DNA from: Zerene cesonia
Lineage: Eukaryota; Arthropoda; Insecta; Lepidoptera; Pieridae
NCBI RefSeq assembly: GCF_012273895.1
Contig: NC_052114.1
Span: 6,509,827 to 6,573,826, forward strand
Direction of reading: 5' to 3'
Length of the DNA stretch: 64,000 nucleotides
The notes under the pieces are model-generated. The model saw only the letters and a program-made list of their open reading frames with translations, made no database searches and was not told where the DNA came from. Of this stretch, positions 35,946 through 47,971 are shown one piece after another; the first letter of the stretch is position 1; the number at the start of each line of letters is the position of its first letter. A program made the position numbers and the translations under genes.

Positions 35946-35951
35946 AATAAA
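35946..35951 (+). terminator. Stacl: Intronic polyA signal for the canonical-stop isoform
   Basis: AATAAA 137 bases after the UGA and 103 bases past the GTAAGT donor. An unspliced transcript could end here with a compact 3' UTR. Confidence 0.4.
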
Positions 35952-36456
35952 GTATTCTCATTTCTATGCCATTCTAAAAAAAGAAAACAAAATAATTGCA
36001 AATACATTAACACTAATATAAAATACATAAATTTCCATGACTACCGTAATCCATAACTGGACTACGGTAGTCTCAAATCCTAAATCATATTCTAGAAAGA
36101 ATCCAATTCGAATCAGTAGTACCGCGCGTTCAAACAACAAAGCCATATATAGCTTGTTCAGTTGAAGAAAATTAAATATATTTTTAGTATATAGCCAATC
36201 AAGTAACGTAACAGGGTATGTGAAAACAATTCTCAATAAACTTATAACTGTGTTAAAACATTTTACTTCTTCCAATGATTTTTTTATACAACATGTCTAT
36301 GGAAATTTATTAGATATATTTTTTTAAAGATTTGTAATTTCAGAAACAAATTATTAGGATATTTTTCCAATCACACCTGGTGACCAATTACCCTGATTGA
36401 CCCTATATTGTAGTTAATTCCAGAAATGTTTTAACCAAATAACATAACATTCACAG

Positions 36457-36789
36457 CGACGCAGCTCCCTCTCAAACGAACCTCGTACCCACTTAGGCCC
36501 GCAACCATCCCACAGCGCCCCAGTCACCCCTTGCGACAGCGACTCTCCCTGGCCATACTCGGAACACGAATCGCGGTCAAACAAAGCGAGATACGAGGCC
36601 TCCCTAGAAGGGGTTTGGTGGTGGAAACGACCGCTCGGCGTACGCCGGTCCACTTGCAGGCGATGTGGGGCCTCTTCATCATCCAGGCCGCTACAAATGA
36701 TCCCCTGTGTGCCACAAGATATTGGCTATGACAGACGACCCACTTCGGACGAACGCCCGCTGCATATCGCCCGCCAATTTTACCTTTAA
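36457..36789 (+). CDS. Stacl: Candidate C-terminal extension exon of Stac-like
   Basis: After acceptor CATTCACAG, in phase 0, the frame is open for 110 codons to TAA at 36787-36789, in a GC-rich island inside AT-rich DNA. It encodes a Ser/Pro/Arg-rich, probably disordered tail: RRSSLSNEPRTHLGPQPSHS, APVTPCDSDSPWPYSEHESR, then EGVWWWKRPLGVRRS and CRRCGASSSS. Minimal motifs such as RRSSLS and VTPCDSDSP are candidate phosphorylation sites. It has no counterpart that I know in vertebrate STACs, which end at SH3-2. A second + frame is open from before 36460 to 36731, so the frame choice rests on length and on the phase match to 35842. It could be reached by UGA readthrough, or by use of a weak donor GAA|GTGTGA at 35804, which is also phase 0 and removes the stop. 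Confidence 0.5.
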   Translation, partial: RRSSLSNEPRTHLGPQPSHSAPVTPCDSDSPWPYSEHESRSNKARYEASLEGVWWWKRPLGVRRSTCRRCGASSSSRPLQMIPCVPQDIGYDRRPTSDERPLHIARQFYL

Positions 36790-38270
36790 TCTTCCAGTTT
36801 TTTTTTCGTCTTAATATACATAAACTTTGTTTTCTTTTTTTGTTCATTTTATTAGCGCATTTATTTTGGCTGTGTCATGTGCTCCTGATGAATTATTATT
36901 GCCTGTGTGTAAATTTTGATTATATGTTTCTGTTGCACGGCCTATGATTTTGAAAATCAGTCCTTCCAAGCTTAGAATTTACTTTTAAAAGAATTTATTA
37001 CCTAATTATAAATTTACTTACTACGATGTCTTTATACAGAGGTATTAATGAAATTGAAACGTGCTAATTAATATATAACATATCAATTTGTCTTGTACGT
37101 GTATATTTTATATACAAAAACTGTTCTAACGTTTTATTGATTTGTAATTTTAGCTGTCGTATTATATAACGATAAGAATTAATTTTAGTTTTACAAAAAT
37201 GTACCTAAATTGTTTTGCTATATTCATCACTTTCAGTAGGCTCTAAAAATGTGACGTGAGTTTTCTTACCACGTTTTTAATACGTTTATGGGCCTATAAC
37301 AGTAAAAAAGTATTGATTTTATCATAATCATAATATAGTATAGAATTCAGTAACCATCAAAAATGATTCAACCACAATGCATTCATTTCAGTAAATTTTA
37401 CGTAAAAGTAAGAAATCTATTATCTCAGGATGACTATGATAATTGTTAGATAATATTTAGGTAAATACACCCCATTGCCCATAGTACTATCACCGCAACA
37501 TCACATTACTATTGTAGGTAAAATCAGTATAGATTATAACTAAATGTGAAATTATCAAAGTAGATTATATTATTAAATTTTAGAGAAAACAAAAAATAAT
37601 AATTTATAGTTATAGATACATAGATACTTGACATTTTCGGATATAAAACTTTAAAAATACGTATATTATTCACTGTAAAAGTAGAAATAAAAGCGCAAAA
37701 TTTGGCGCGAATCACGAGTTAGTCGATGACAAAAAAAATTAAACGTTTTTTTTTTACGAAAATTACTATAAAACATTATGTTTATCCTAAAGTATTTTAA
37801 AATTTGTACAATATACCTTATCAGAAAAAGATCTATATGTGAAATATATTAATAGTGATAAAAATATTATAATTATATCCATGCCTTAAATATAGACGAA
37901 TTTGAATACTTCAAATCATATTATAATCGGTTAATAATACTAAGTTTTATATCCATTACTTTTTATATATATTATGAAATTATATTTAAATATAAATGCT
38001 TGAAAACCGCGGTGCTTTTTGATGGTTATCTACCATCCTTGGTTTGCAAAACGCAATGCATTTAAACCCTTTTCAAGGAACTCTCAGGGAAATTGACCTT
38101 TTACCTCTTTATCGTTTCATAATATTACTTTTACACGTTTAAGCCGTCCCCTTAAAGTTTTAAATAATGCGAATATTGTTATATAAATTATCAAAATTGT
38201 TATTATAAATCCGTGAGCCCACGTATGTTGTAAGGAATAGGTATTATACATAGGTTTACCTAATAAATAA
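36790..38270 (+). other. Stacl: Probable 3' UTR and downstream DNA of Stac-like
   Basis: AT-rich, with AATAAA hexamers near 37685 and at 38262-38267. No reading frame of note. The true end cannot be fixed from sequence. Confidence 0.4.
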
Positions 38271-40129
38271 CCTTATTATGCAAAATAGTATATCGTGTAA
38301 TTCTAATTTAGGTAGGTATATTTGTTATAATTTGCTTTATATTACTGTTTTACACTTTTCTGTGGTAAAAACGCGTCCTAAAAATATATGTATGTATATG
38401 CAAATTGCAAAGATTTTTCTTTGATTTCCCTACATGAAAAAATAGAGTAAAGTAATGTAGCCATGAGAAAAGATGCGATATTTATGGAACAGGAACAATG
38501 TTGCTCGTATAAAATATTAGATATTTATATATTTAGATACTGGTATCTAATTCGCTTCAATAATAATAAAGAAAAAAAAGGTTTAAAAAGGTGCTCAGTG
38601 TTAGGTTTTTGCAACTTTATTTTGCTAAATATTAAAAAAAAATTTTAATAATTTTCACAACGTATTCACTACTTTCGCTTAATATACGATTAAAAATTCA
38701 GATGTTTATTAATTACTATAGCTTACTATTGATTTTTTTATTATATATTCATACTTATTTCCTTCCTTTCTCCATATTATTGGATTTATAGAAAATAATG
38801 TATTGTCGACTCCGACAACAAAATTAGATGTGAGAATGATTTGTTTAACATAAAGTAGGTACCTAAATAATATTAGAATTCATTAAACTTTAATTCCTTA
38901 ACGATTTGTAATAGTTTAATTGATAGGATAATGTATAAAAATAATACGTATACCTACAATATACATCACAAAATTATTATTGGTTGGCGTTATTTTTTAT
39001 GATAAAATTCGTATGTATGTATTGCGTTACACGCACATAATTTTAGGTGTTAATCAGTTTAATTAATAATGAAAATTCTAGGCCATTCTAATGGCAGACG
39101 TTGTCATTTTTTTATTATATATCTTAGTCTAATTATAATTTATTGTTTATTGTAATCTGTGCTTATTATAATATGTTCCACTTTTAAATATATTGATCTC
39201 ATTAAATGATGTTAATAGATATTGTAGGACCTAAAAAGAACCAAAATAAGAAATATACATAAATTATGAATTAGATTGTAGGGATGTGTCCCCATTAACG
39301 ATCCCGAAAGTGAGATGTTTAGTGGTAAGTTATAGATATGGGTATATACTATACTTGTGATGTTGTGTATAGCATTGCGAATTCACGAAAACGGTAGGCT
39401 AATGTTATAAAATAATGATGTAGTGGGTATATTTGTAAACAACATTTCTGTCGCGCAAGGAGTAATTTTAGGATGAAGGGACCCGCTTCGTGAGTTTTAC
39501 GTACTATACTAGAATCAAGCTTGTCTGGCGAGATAGGAAATACAAATAGTTTCGAAAATTGCCGATTACCGCAGTAAAAGAGCATTCAATAATAAACATA
39601 TATAGCTTTCTATGAAGAATTTTTTCACTTATAAAACAATTTTCGATTTCTAAACCGAATATATGCAATAATATAAATTGAGGTTACATTTCTATTTGCC
39701 TATTATATAACAAAAAAAATAATTATAAAGTTCATCAATCTAGTGGGTCAATATTTATATACACTATTATTAAATTTATATATATTGGTTTGTTTAGTAC
39801 AAATTTCGTGCTCTTTTACTACGGAGATAACATACACCTATTCCTTTAACACAAAACGATATAAATTTCATATTTTATCTGAGCCATCATAATTAATGAT
39901 ACTGTTTTCTTATATTTTCGTGTATTTATTTAAATCCCGATGTTAATTGATAACAACTAATGTATTAGAATTATCTAAATAAATAATGTGTCGAATATGG
40001 TTTTCTCATTTTCCAAGTTTCCTGTAAATTGGAGGTGTTATATTTCCAAGGGAGTTCATAAAGGATACCATTGCTATCACCCATTATATAAGTGTATAAT
40101 CTATGGATATCTTATTAGCTATTTACTAA
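38271..40129. other. Intergenic AT-rich DNA
   Basis: No gene or clear mobile element seen. Several AATAAA hexamers occur, as expected by composition. Confidence 0.5.
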
Positions 40130-40297
40130 TACTTGTGTGTTGCTGAGTGGTGGCCCAAAAGTCGAGGGTTCGACCGAACGCGCATGCATGAAATTTATTG
40201 ATTTTCAATTTTTTTTTTCATGATCCAGATGCCCACGGCATGTTGAAGAATACCGCATAGGAGGCCCGAGTGTACATGTATGGGCTGATGATGACTT
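40130..40297 (+). mobile_element. tRNA-derived SINE remnant with RTE-like tail
   Basis: A pol III A-box-like TTGCTGAGTGG (40140-40150) and a B-box-like GGTTCGACC (40168-40176) are in tRNA-like spacing, followed by a unique body, GGAGGCCCGAGTGTACATG and GGGCTGATGATGAC. The tail resembles the RTE LINE end at 17700-17888, which would explain its mobilisation (inference). Confidence 0.5.
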
Positions 40298-40411
40298 ATT
40301 CTTGAAGTGTCGTAAATAAAAAGTTTGAAAATAGATAGTAGGTAATTTCGATGCTACAAAATTAATCAAGTATTGAAAGTAATGATATATATAGTATATT
40401 CTTTTTTTTCC

Positions 40412-40540
40412 TGTTACCTTAATGGTTGCCTGGTAAAGATAGGTACCTAGCGATAAGGCCGCCTTTTGCTTACTTTTAATGTTATGTTCAGTTTTTCTTT
40501 TTTTATAAGCAATAAAGAATTTCATTTCATTTCATTTCAA
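40412..40540 (+). mobile_element. LINE 3' end (jockey/CR1-like remnant)
   Basis: GGTTGCCTGGTAAAGATAGG, TAGCGATAAGGCCGCCTTTT, AGCAATAAAGAATTTC and a terminal (ATTTC)n tract. Same family as 33062-33215 (minus). Confidence 0.6.
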
Positions 40541-41490
40541 AGTAATTAGCCAGAGTAATTTTCAGGCATATTCAAGGTCAGTATATACCCTATTAAGTTT
40601 TTATTATGAACTTGTTTCTTAGATTACAAGAAAAATTTCCCGACAATCTTTTATTTTTATTTTTCAAGAAGGTGAAAACGATTTAAAAAATATAACATTT
40701 AATTTCGAATTGTTTCGATTAGCAAGTAGTGCAAAACTTTTAGTGTGCCCCATAAATTTCAAATACAATTTTTTGGTTGAGCGCCATCTGTAATTTTTTT
40801 TATAAACTAAGTAACTAAACACTGTCATATTTAATAGTACATATGTAAACTACTAGATAGCACTACTTGAACAAAACTATAAATAAAAATGCTTTTGTTT
40901 ATAATTTATTATAAACGACATTTCTACGTGCTTAACATAAAATTATAGTTTATTTGCATTATACCGACTGTATTATTACGGATACTTTGGTTTGATTGAT
41001 TTATTTCACGTAAACTTTTATGAAAGATTTCTCAGTAATATTATATAAACATACATTAAATTATAAAGAAAATACAATGGACGGTGTTTGGCACAGCGCG
41101 AATACCGACCCTACTTTTCACCTCCATGGCGAGTGTCGATAACCCTACAGTAAGCGCTCGGCCTACCATCACGCCTGCGCTGCAGCGCAAGTGGTATCTC
41201 AGCGGCGGCACTACACTGGCCGCATTCCAATAGTCCGCAAACGTGTCGCAAAACTTTCTTATTTAATAAATAGACATTTCGTCATCTATTTCTCTTCTCG
41301 TAATTAATGACAAATTTGTATCCAATTTTTTTATGTTAAATCGAAAGGATATTATCAGAATCATTTCGAAAATCATAATTTAACTAAGTCTCCAGTGCCG
41401 CCGTTCGCTACTTTCGCATTCCACCATATAGATGGCAGCACTTCAAATATTTGACATTCCATGAATTCCAACCGTCGTGGGCTCGGCTCA
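40541..41490. other. Probable promoter-side DNA of the second gene
   Basis: A local GC-rich patch (41085-41240) contains CTGCGCTGCAGCGCAAG. No coding frame is seen. It may be regulatory. Confidence 0.3.
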
Positions 41491-41891
41491 AATGTCATAC
41501 GCGACTATTTCGTCAACAGAATCGTGGCGCGATAGTTGGATTTTATAAAATAATAAACAAATAACAACAGTGTGTTTTAAAGATTATGGATTGAAACTAC
41601 AGACCAAAGTGAAACACGTTAATTAATAACAAAGAACGAGACGTATTTTATTTGAATTGCTTAAGCTTACGGGATTATTTTGCAAATCGTTTCTTATTGA
41701 TTTTTGTTCTTTACCGGTCTTTTATTTAAGTATTATTAAGTTTTACTTGATAACATATTATGAAAATAAACATTTTAAGACTATTCCTTTCCAAATTTGT
41801 GATTATAGCGAGTTTATAAATACTTTCGTACCTAGTGATAAACAAACAAAACTTTGATCGTGTGCTGTGTACATCGTGAGAAAATTTTATC
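41491..41891 (+). other. Probable non-coding first exon of the second gene
   Basis: The 3' edge is set by TTTTATC|GTAAGT at 41892. The next good acceptor on this strand is ATTCCAG at 45817, six bases before an ATG. No long ATG frame crosses the exon end. The 5' edge is a guess. Confidence 0.35.
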
Positions 41892-44698
41892 GTAAGTACA
41901 TCTTTGTAACTTGTTTTTCCTAATTATTGTATAATCATAAGTATATCGTTAAGCAGCAAGAGTGATATGAGAAAATGATAAAAAATAACTTCATCAGGAA
42001 ACATAAATATATAATTTCACCAAACTCCTGTACATGCATAAGTCATGAGCATCAAATAACTATAGTAAGTACATAGTAAGTACGTTGTTACCGGTTTGTA
42101 GCACGACCACGGCAGGCAAAAAATTTCGCCGCGACGCGGACGTAGCGAGGGCATCCATTCGGTGTGGCGAAGAATCTCTCGTAATAAGTTAATATACGTG
42201 GAATGCGAACGATACGGCCGTACAAGCGTTCGGCATCCACATGCGCATGGCCCCGTTGATAAGAAGTCGATAATACTCCGCCCGATTGCCCAATGTGACC
42301 CCGCTATGATACTCCTTTGTAGACTTTCGCTAGACCAATAGATAAATATGTAGTTGTAAGAAAAGTATTGCCCGCCATTACGTCTCATATTCTGACCGAG
42401 CTGTAAGATTTCAGAATTGCATAACACCGTCAGGTTTATTGATTTACCTGTACTTTTTGCATAGTTCATACTGGATAGCATTTTGCGTATAACAAACATG
42501 TTTCTATAATAAAACTTTTACCACAGATAAGCACTTATTGATACAGCCTACTAAGGAACTCTTTTTAAAGTTAAACATACCTATTTCAAAATAATATGAG
42601 TTCATTACAACACACAATTAATCAATGAAAATCCTTATCTCATAACAACCATACCTTAACATCATATAAAATAAATATGAAAATAAATTTTATATTAAAT
42701 TTGAGGATCATAATAATAAATCCCTAATTATATAGGTATTTAGAACTGGTAAACAACATATACACATATAGGTAATATTATAAATAAATACTTAATACAG
42801 CAAGATACGTTTATTCCAGATGCATGCACGTGCTAAAATTTAATGAACTAACTGTCCATTATAAAAATCCTTCAAATGTCCCTTTATAAAATCGCGCCTT
42901 AAAATATCCAAACAAACGAAAATCCCAAACATTACATTGATTCCTTGAAATAAGAGCAGCTGCAGTAAGTGAAAGAGATGTAAGCAAACCCTATAAAATC
43001 GAAACATCTGCCATCCACTCCCTACTCCCTGTCCCCTTGAGCCACGTGCGCACAGCAGGGGTAGCCATCGTTACATCGTAAAGAAACACCGAACCCCAAA
43101 TGCGGGCATACTTTACCACAGACTCAGGATTTTGAACCTTACCGCGCGGTGTTTAGTACCACGGTAGATATAATATAAACATAACTAAAATAGAATATTA
43201 TTTTCATACGGAATGTCAAGGTTCGACCACCATGTGGCTTTCTTTTTTGGAACTTACCGCGAACATAAGTTCAGTCTTGCGAAGGTTAAATTATGTTAGA
43301 TTGTTGCTAATTATTGTCAGCCTCCTTAAGCTAATCACGTAGGTACTTATAACTTACCGTAAAGAAAATCGATTAGTGAAACAGATGCGAACATTAAAAT
43401 GCATCTGCCGCATCATCCATGCCACAGAACAGGCATCAAACTTCAGACACTTGATTTATTGTTTGATAGAGACATCCAATTAATTAAGTTTTTAACACCA
43501 TTGCAATTCAGAAATATATATGTTATGCCTATTGTAAATCTTTTTTTTTATACATGACGTTTCAACAGATATAAAACCTCTTATCGATATAACATTCCTC
43601 GCATACCTTTTACTGTTCTCTACCAACAAATTTGAACGGACACAATAACATATAAAAGTTAGATTGTCCGACATAACTCACGCTCGAATACAGTCAGGCG
43701 AGAAAAATTCTATTGTGGTTATTGTACCAAATTCCTTTACATTAACGTGGCCGTAGCACTTTACTCGTCATAACGTTTTGTAATCCCTTTACCTCTTATT
43801 GGATAAACATCTCGACGTTAACATAAAAGTATCCTCACATTCCATGAATTCAAGCCATTACGCTCATTAACATTCACGTTGGATATATTTATAAAAATAT
43901 GCCGGCTATGTGTGGAATGTCCTTAATCGCGTTATTAGACTTATTATGCGACGTTCGATAAGAATGTGCAAATAAATAACGAGCTATCAGAATATCATTT
44001 TGTTTAAATACAATGGACATAAAGAGGAATCAAGTGGTTGGTTAACCGCGATAGTATACCGTTACTATATTATATGTTTTGGTCGGTATGTGAATTTAAC
44101 AAAGCATTATAAGGAATTTATATTTGACCTGCTTATTCGCATTGAGATCGTTTCGATGCTGAAACGGTTGGTGCGTTTTGAAATATTGCGATTTTAACAA
44201 TACCGACGCCTCGCATGACTATTTCGTGTAGTTACGTACGATTTTTATGATATAATCGGCAATGAATATCATTACGTTTGATTTTACCTACGTACTAACC
44301 AAATTTTATATTATACAGTATTTACTATTTGTTTAAAATTTCGCGTTTTTGTTTTAAATGTGTTTTCTTATCCCGTAATATTCCTTACTTTTAAAAACGT
44401 CGTCGCATCGCTTATTCATCAGATATTACAAATATATGCTGACAACTCTAATTCTTTTTTCTACACTAAAATAGCCCATAAAATTCACTCTGTTAACTAC
44501 TTAATGTCCAATCAAAATATAGAGAGTATATTATTGCATTATTAAAAGTTTATTGAAAGTTGTATTTATCACCCTTGTTTACAATTACCCTGATTGCCTA
44601 TCATAAAAACCCGATCATTGTTACAAACACACTTTTTCAAGACACATTTACTGTCTATTTGAATGATACATCGCATTAAGATTCAATTTTATTGATTA

Positions 44699-44900
44699 AC
44701 TAGCTGCGCCCCGCGGTTTCACCCGCGTTAGTCTGCATCCCGTAGAAATATCGGGATAAAAAATTGCCTATGTGTTATTCCAGCTGTTCAGCTATCTACA
44801 TACCAAATTTCATTGCAATCGGTTTAGTAGTTTTTGTGTGAAAGAGTAACAAACATACACAAATCCTCACAAACTTTCGCATTTATAATATTAGAAGGAC
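44699..44900 (-). mobile_element. Helitron-like element, well preserved
   Basis: Minus-strand copy with both ends: ACTAGCTGCGCCCCGCGGTT at the left edge and TTCGCATTTATAATATTAG at the right. Closely related to copies at 50270, 53450 and 60616. Confidence 0.75.
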
Positions 44901-45047
44901 TAGTAGGATTATAGGTCTTAGAAACATGTTACATCCAGCTATTTCCGAAAACCTTCCTTCTTTACGAATCTGCTGTAATCTTGTCGGATTCTGGGCTAAG
45001 CCTATAGGAGAAACTCGGTCGAACAGCTAGTATTTATAAAACATGAT

Positions 45048-45422
45048 TTAGCCATCGAACATGTGTCCCTCCATAAAGCATTTTATGTCATCGTCACGCA
45101 GATTGTTACATTTCAGCAAAGCGTAGAACTGCGCAAGCGTTGGCTTGATTCCCGAGCCAATAGATTGGTATTGAATTCTTTGTACAATCATTTGCGCTTT
45201 TACAACCGCGTCTGTCCAATGTCTAGCCATTTACATGGCTCGAAGAATTTCCGCTTCGGTATTTGCATATCGTCTTATGATTTCACGACATTCATTCTGT
45301 GCGCCAAATATTTTTACTTGCGCAGACATGAATTCCTCGCTCTGTCCGCGAATGCTCTTTGCGGAATTAGCGCAAAAAACTTGCGTCGCATTAAAGTGTT
45401 TAACGTGACGAGGGTTACAAGG
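45048..45422 (-). pseudogene. Unrecognised reading frame split by one in-frame stop
   Basis: On the minus strand one frame is open for 63 codons (45422 to 45234), meets a single TAA at 45233-45231, then is open for 60 more codons from ATG at 45230 to TAA at 45050-45048. The text reads like protein on both sides: QSEEFMSAQVKIFGAQNECR and EIIRRYANTEAEILRAM before the stop, MARHWTDAVVKAQMIVQRIQ and YALLKCNNLRDDDIKCFMEG after it, with mixed codons and higher GC than the flanks. The product would be about 123 residues and mostly helical. I do not recognise it. It may be a decayed retrocopy or a lineage-specific small gene starting at 45230. The + strand also has an open frame here, so the strand is not certain. 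Confidence 0.35.
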
Positions 45423-45822
45423 TCACAGGGAAACTTCTAGTTACTTTTAAAACATTTTAATGACCATTGCATTGGTGTAAAGTAGAACTACGTACAATGT
45501 TCATTCACTGTTCATTGTGCTCTTTTGATTTTTTTTCATATGATTTGCACCCTACAGGTTTCGCACAAAACTAGAATTCATAACTTTAATCATGTTGTAT
45601 GTCTGTATTTCATACCTTGTTATTTCCCGCTGCATCGACTTCATTTCTTTTAAAATTTCTGAAAATAAAACCTATACATCTTTAAATAAATTTCGAAGTG
45701 TTTAAAGCTTCACATAAAACACTGCCGAATCAAAGAATCGAGAACCGAACGAAAAGGGTAGCACTTTAATGTGTAAAATTATAGATAAGTCTAACTGATG
45801 GCTTCTTTACATTCCAGTAAAA

Positions 45823-45919
45823 ATGGAGAAGGTGGAATCGGCTCTTGACGTGTTATCACGTGCCGCAACTATGGTGCAACCGTGCCCCGCATACCCTGCG
45901 AGTGATTCAGACGGTTTCG
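45823..45919 (+). CDS. First coding exon of an unrecognised gene
   Basis: After acceptor TTACATTCCAG and five bases, ATG in good context (AAAATGGAG) opens 32 codons plus one base to a GTAAGT donor (phase 1). It encodes MEKVESALDVLSRAATMVQP and CPAYPASDSDGF. The amphipathic ESALDVLSRAATMV helix at the very N-terminus looks conserved and would suit a short binding or activation motif of a nuclear regulator, but I cannot name the family. The next exon is not in the window or not recognisable; the intron exceeds 18 kb. Confidence 0.6.
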
Positions 45920-46239
45920 GTAAGTAATCCATAATATTTTATTTAATAATTCACTTCCATGAAATGCGGTAAAATGCCTAGAGACACGATATGAAAAATC
46001 TCGAAACCTTTTCATCTGGTGAACCTTAGCTGACTACTGTGTTGATTTATTTCTTTCATATTAAAATAAAAAAGTGGTTGATACATGTAACGTGACGTGT
46101 AAGAAATATCCTATTGCTATTTTTTAATTTATTTAAAAATGTCTCGCCGTTTGTTCCATATAAATGTCTGACAGAATTGAAGACTAGAAATAAATCTTTT
46201 TTTTTTTCTTAAAACAAATTAAATTCATTATTAGAAATT

Positions 46240-46275
46240 TTGAATTTCAATGCTATAAAACTAAAAATTAAAAAT
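46240..46275 (+). repeat. Third partial copy of the short dispersed repeat
   Basis: TTTCAATGCTATAAAACTAA and AAATT match the reverse complement of the flank of 16234-16260. Confidence 0.4.
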
Positions 46276-47792
46276 AAATTCATTATATTTGTAAATAGTA
46301 CTGTACTTATTTATTGAAACGTAATAACCGGAATAAATGCTAACAATTTAGGAGTTTTCATGAAGGATCTTTCAAGGTTAATTTATATTATTATACAGCG
46401 GAATGCATCTTGGTTTGAGTGATTTTATGCTTATTCAGTAATTATCTTGATAAATTGTTTCGATAAAGCAAATTTATGAAATAATATAATAACATTTTTT
46501 ATTCAATAAATTTAGTATTTAGCCATAAAAGTCAGGTAGCCCGGTTAAAAAATCTGCTTTGTCACTGTTTTTAAGTAATTAAAATTTAAACTCGAATATG
46601 TCCGCTGTGTTTTATTAGATTGATATTATAACCATTGAACAGTTATAATCGAGTGCATAATCTATATTTTCTAAGACATTAGTGACCAGAGATTCATCGC
46701 AAGATGTATCACTAATTCACAGATAACAATATAGTGTACTAGCTTATAATAGTATTCACGCACAAACTCGCGTCGAGTGATGAAAAAAGCAACCTCAATA
46801 TAATTTAGCGATGAACTAAACTAGTTACAGATCACTACACGGAATTTGGCAACAACGCTTTGATTTGTGACCCTATTATATCCATTATTCGTTACTTATT
46901 TGCATCAATTAGTCAATGTTTAGAAACGTCTCGGAATTCAGTCGGTATAGCTAGCGCAGTATCCATATGGTCGTCGGCATCTGGCCTTGTAGGCGGGTCA
47001 CATTCCTGATTCCCGCTGACATTGTTTAGTCGTTCGCCGACGGAAACGTACTTATAGCCAATTGTAACATAATTTTATTTACTTTTTCCACGATTACGAG
47101 TGAATACATTGAATCGACAGATGTGGAATAAATCGCTTAGCTGTTGAAACACCTTTTGTTAAATGTCGATATTTTTGTTTTATTCAGATCAATAAAATTA
47201 CAAACATTTTAAACGTACATTACATTCAATATTTAGTTTTAGAATTGAAACTTGTATTACTTGTAGGTACATTTTAGCCACACTTTGTTAAAAGTCCCCG
47301 GGAGCCGTGGGTATCTATGCAAGATTTCCCCACTATAAAAAAGTACATTTTAGCCAAAAATAGCAATTTCTTAATTCCTTAACTTTCCTTTCAAACAAAC
47401 CTTGTGTGTTCTTTTTGGCTCGTGCGTGAGAGTATTACACAAACGTACTAACATCCATACAAGCATTCGAATCTTAAAGAATGACGGGAATTAAATAAAG
47501 ATTTAAACAAAACTATTGTGAAATTGTTTATCGATTATATTTTAATAATAAGTATTGTTAACGAAGAGCATAATTGTATTTATATAACTGTTAAATGGTA
47601 TTTGGAAGTTACTTAAGATTCTCATGTAAGTGAGTGCATTGTATTCATTTTGAGAAATAAGTGTCTTAATAAGCCCAAATGTAATTGTATCTCCATTACG
47701 GATTTTCCTTCTCATTGTTACAGGTCTAATTCACATTCACGTATTTTGTAAGATTCTTGCCTTCAATTGCTTCCGATTAAAGACAATAAAAT

Positions 47793-47971
47793 ACTTTTCA
47801 ACGGATTTTAAACGCGATTTATTCATTATATTATTAACCCGACGTTTCGAACACTTTACAGCGAGCGTGGTCACGGTCACAATCTCCCCGTGACCACGCT
47901 CGCTGTAAAGTGTTCGAAACGTCGGGTTAATAATATAATGAATAAATCGCGTTTAAAATCCGTTGAAAAGT
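47793..47971. repeat. Perfect 84-base inverted repeat, Penelope-like terminal sequence
   Basis: Arms 47793-47876 and 47888-47971 are exact reverse complements around an 11-base spacer (TCACAATCTCC). Each arm carries TTCGAAACGTCGGGTTAATA (or its complement) and CGTGACCACGCTCGCTGTAA. A related single arm is at 49536-49615. The CGAAACGTCGGG core resembles terminal repeats of Penelope-like elements (inference). Confidence 0.85.

Larger units (their letters stand above)
41892..45817 (+). other. Intron of the second gene
   Basis: Contains an unexplained 160-codon open frame on the minus strand (42017-42499, see rejected items), a Helitron-like copy (44699-44900) and a decayed-looking minus-strand reading frame (45048-45422). 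The remainder is AT-rich. Confidence 0.4.

Noticed and set aside
36414..36847. Minus-strand frames of 79 and 107 codons, and a second + frame to 36731
   Set aside because: They are by-products of the GC-rich extension exon; the + frame in phase with 35842 is the longest and reaches its own stop.
42017..42499. 160-codon open frame on the minus strand
   Set aside because: No domain, irregular composition and no splice or promoter signals. The upper part is open because of a local GC-rich patch. I could not tell it from chance, so it is not called as a gene.
47793..47971. Hammerhead ribozyme in the inverted repeat
   Set aside because: A CGAAAC element is present, but I find no CTGATGA core at the right distance on either strand.
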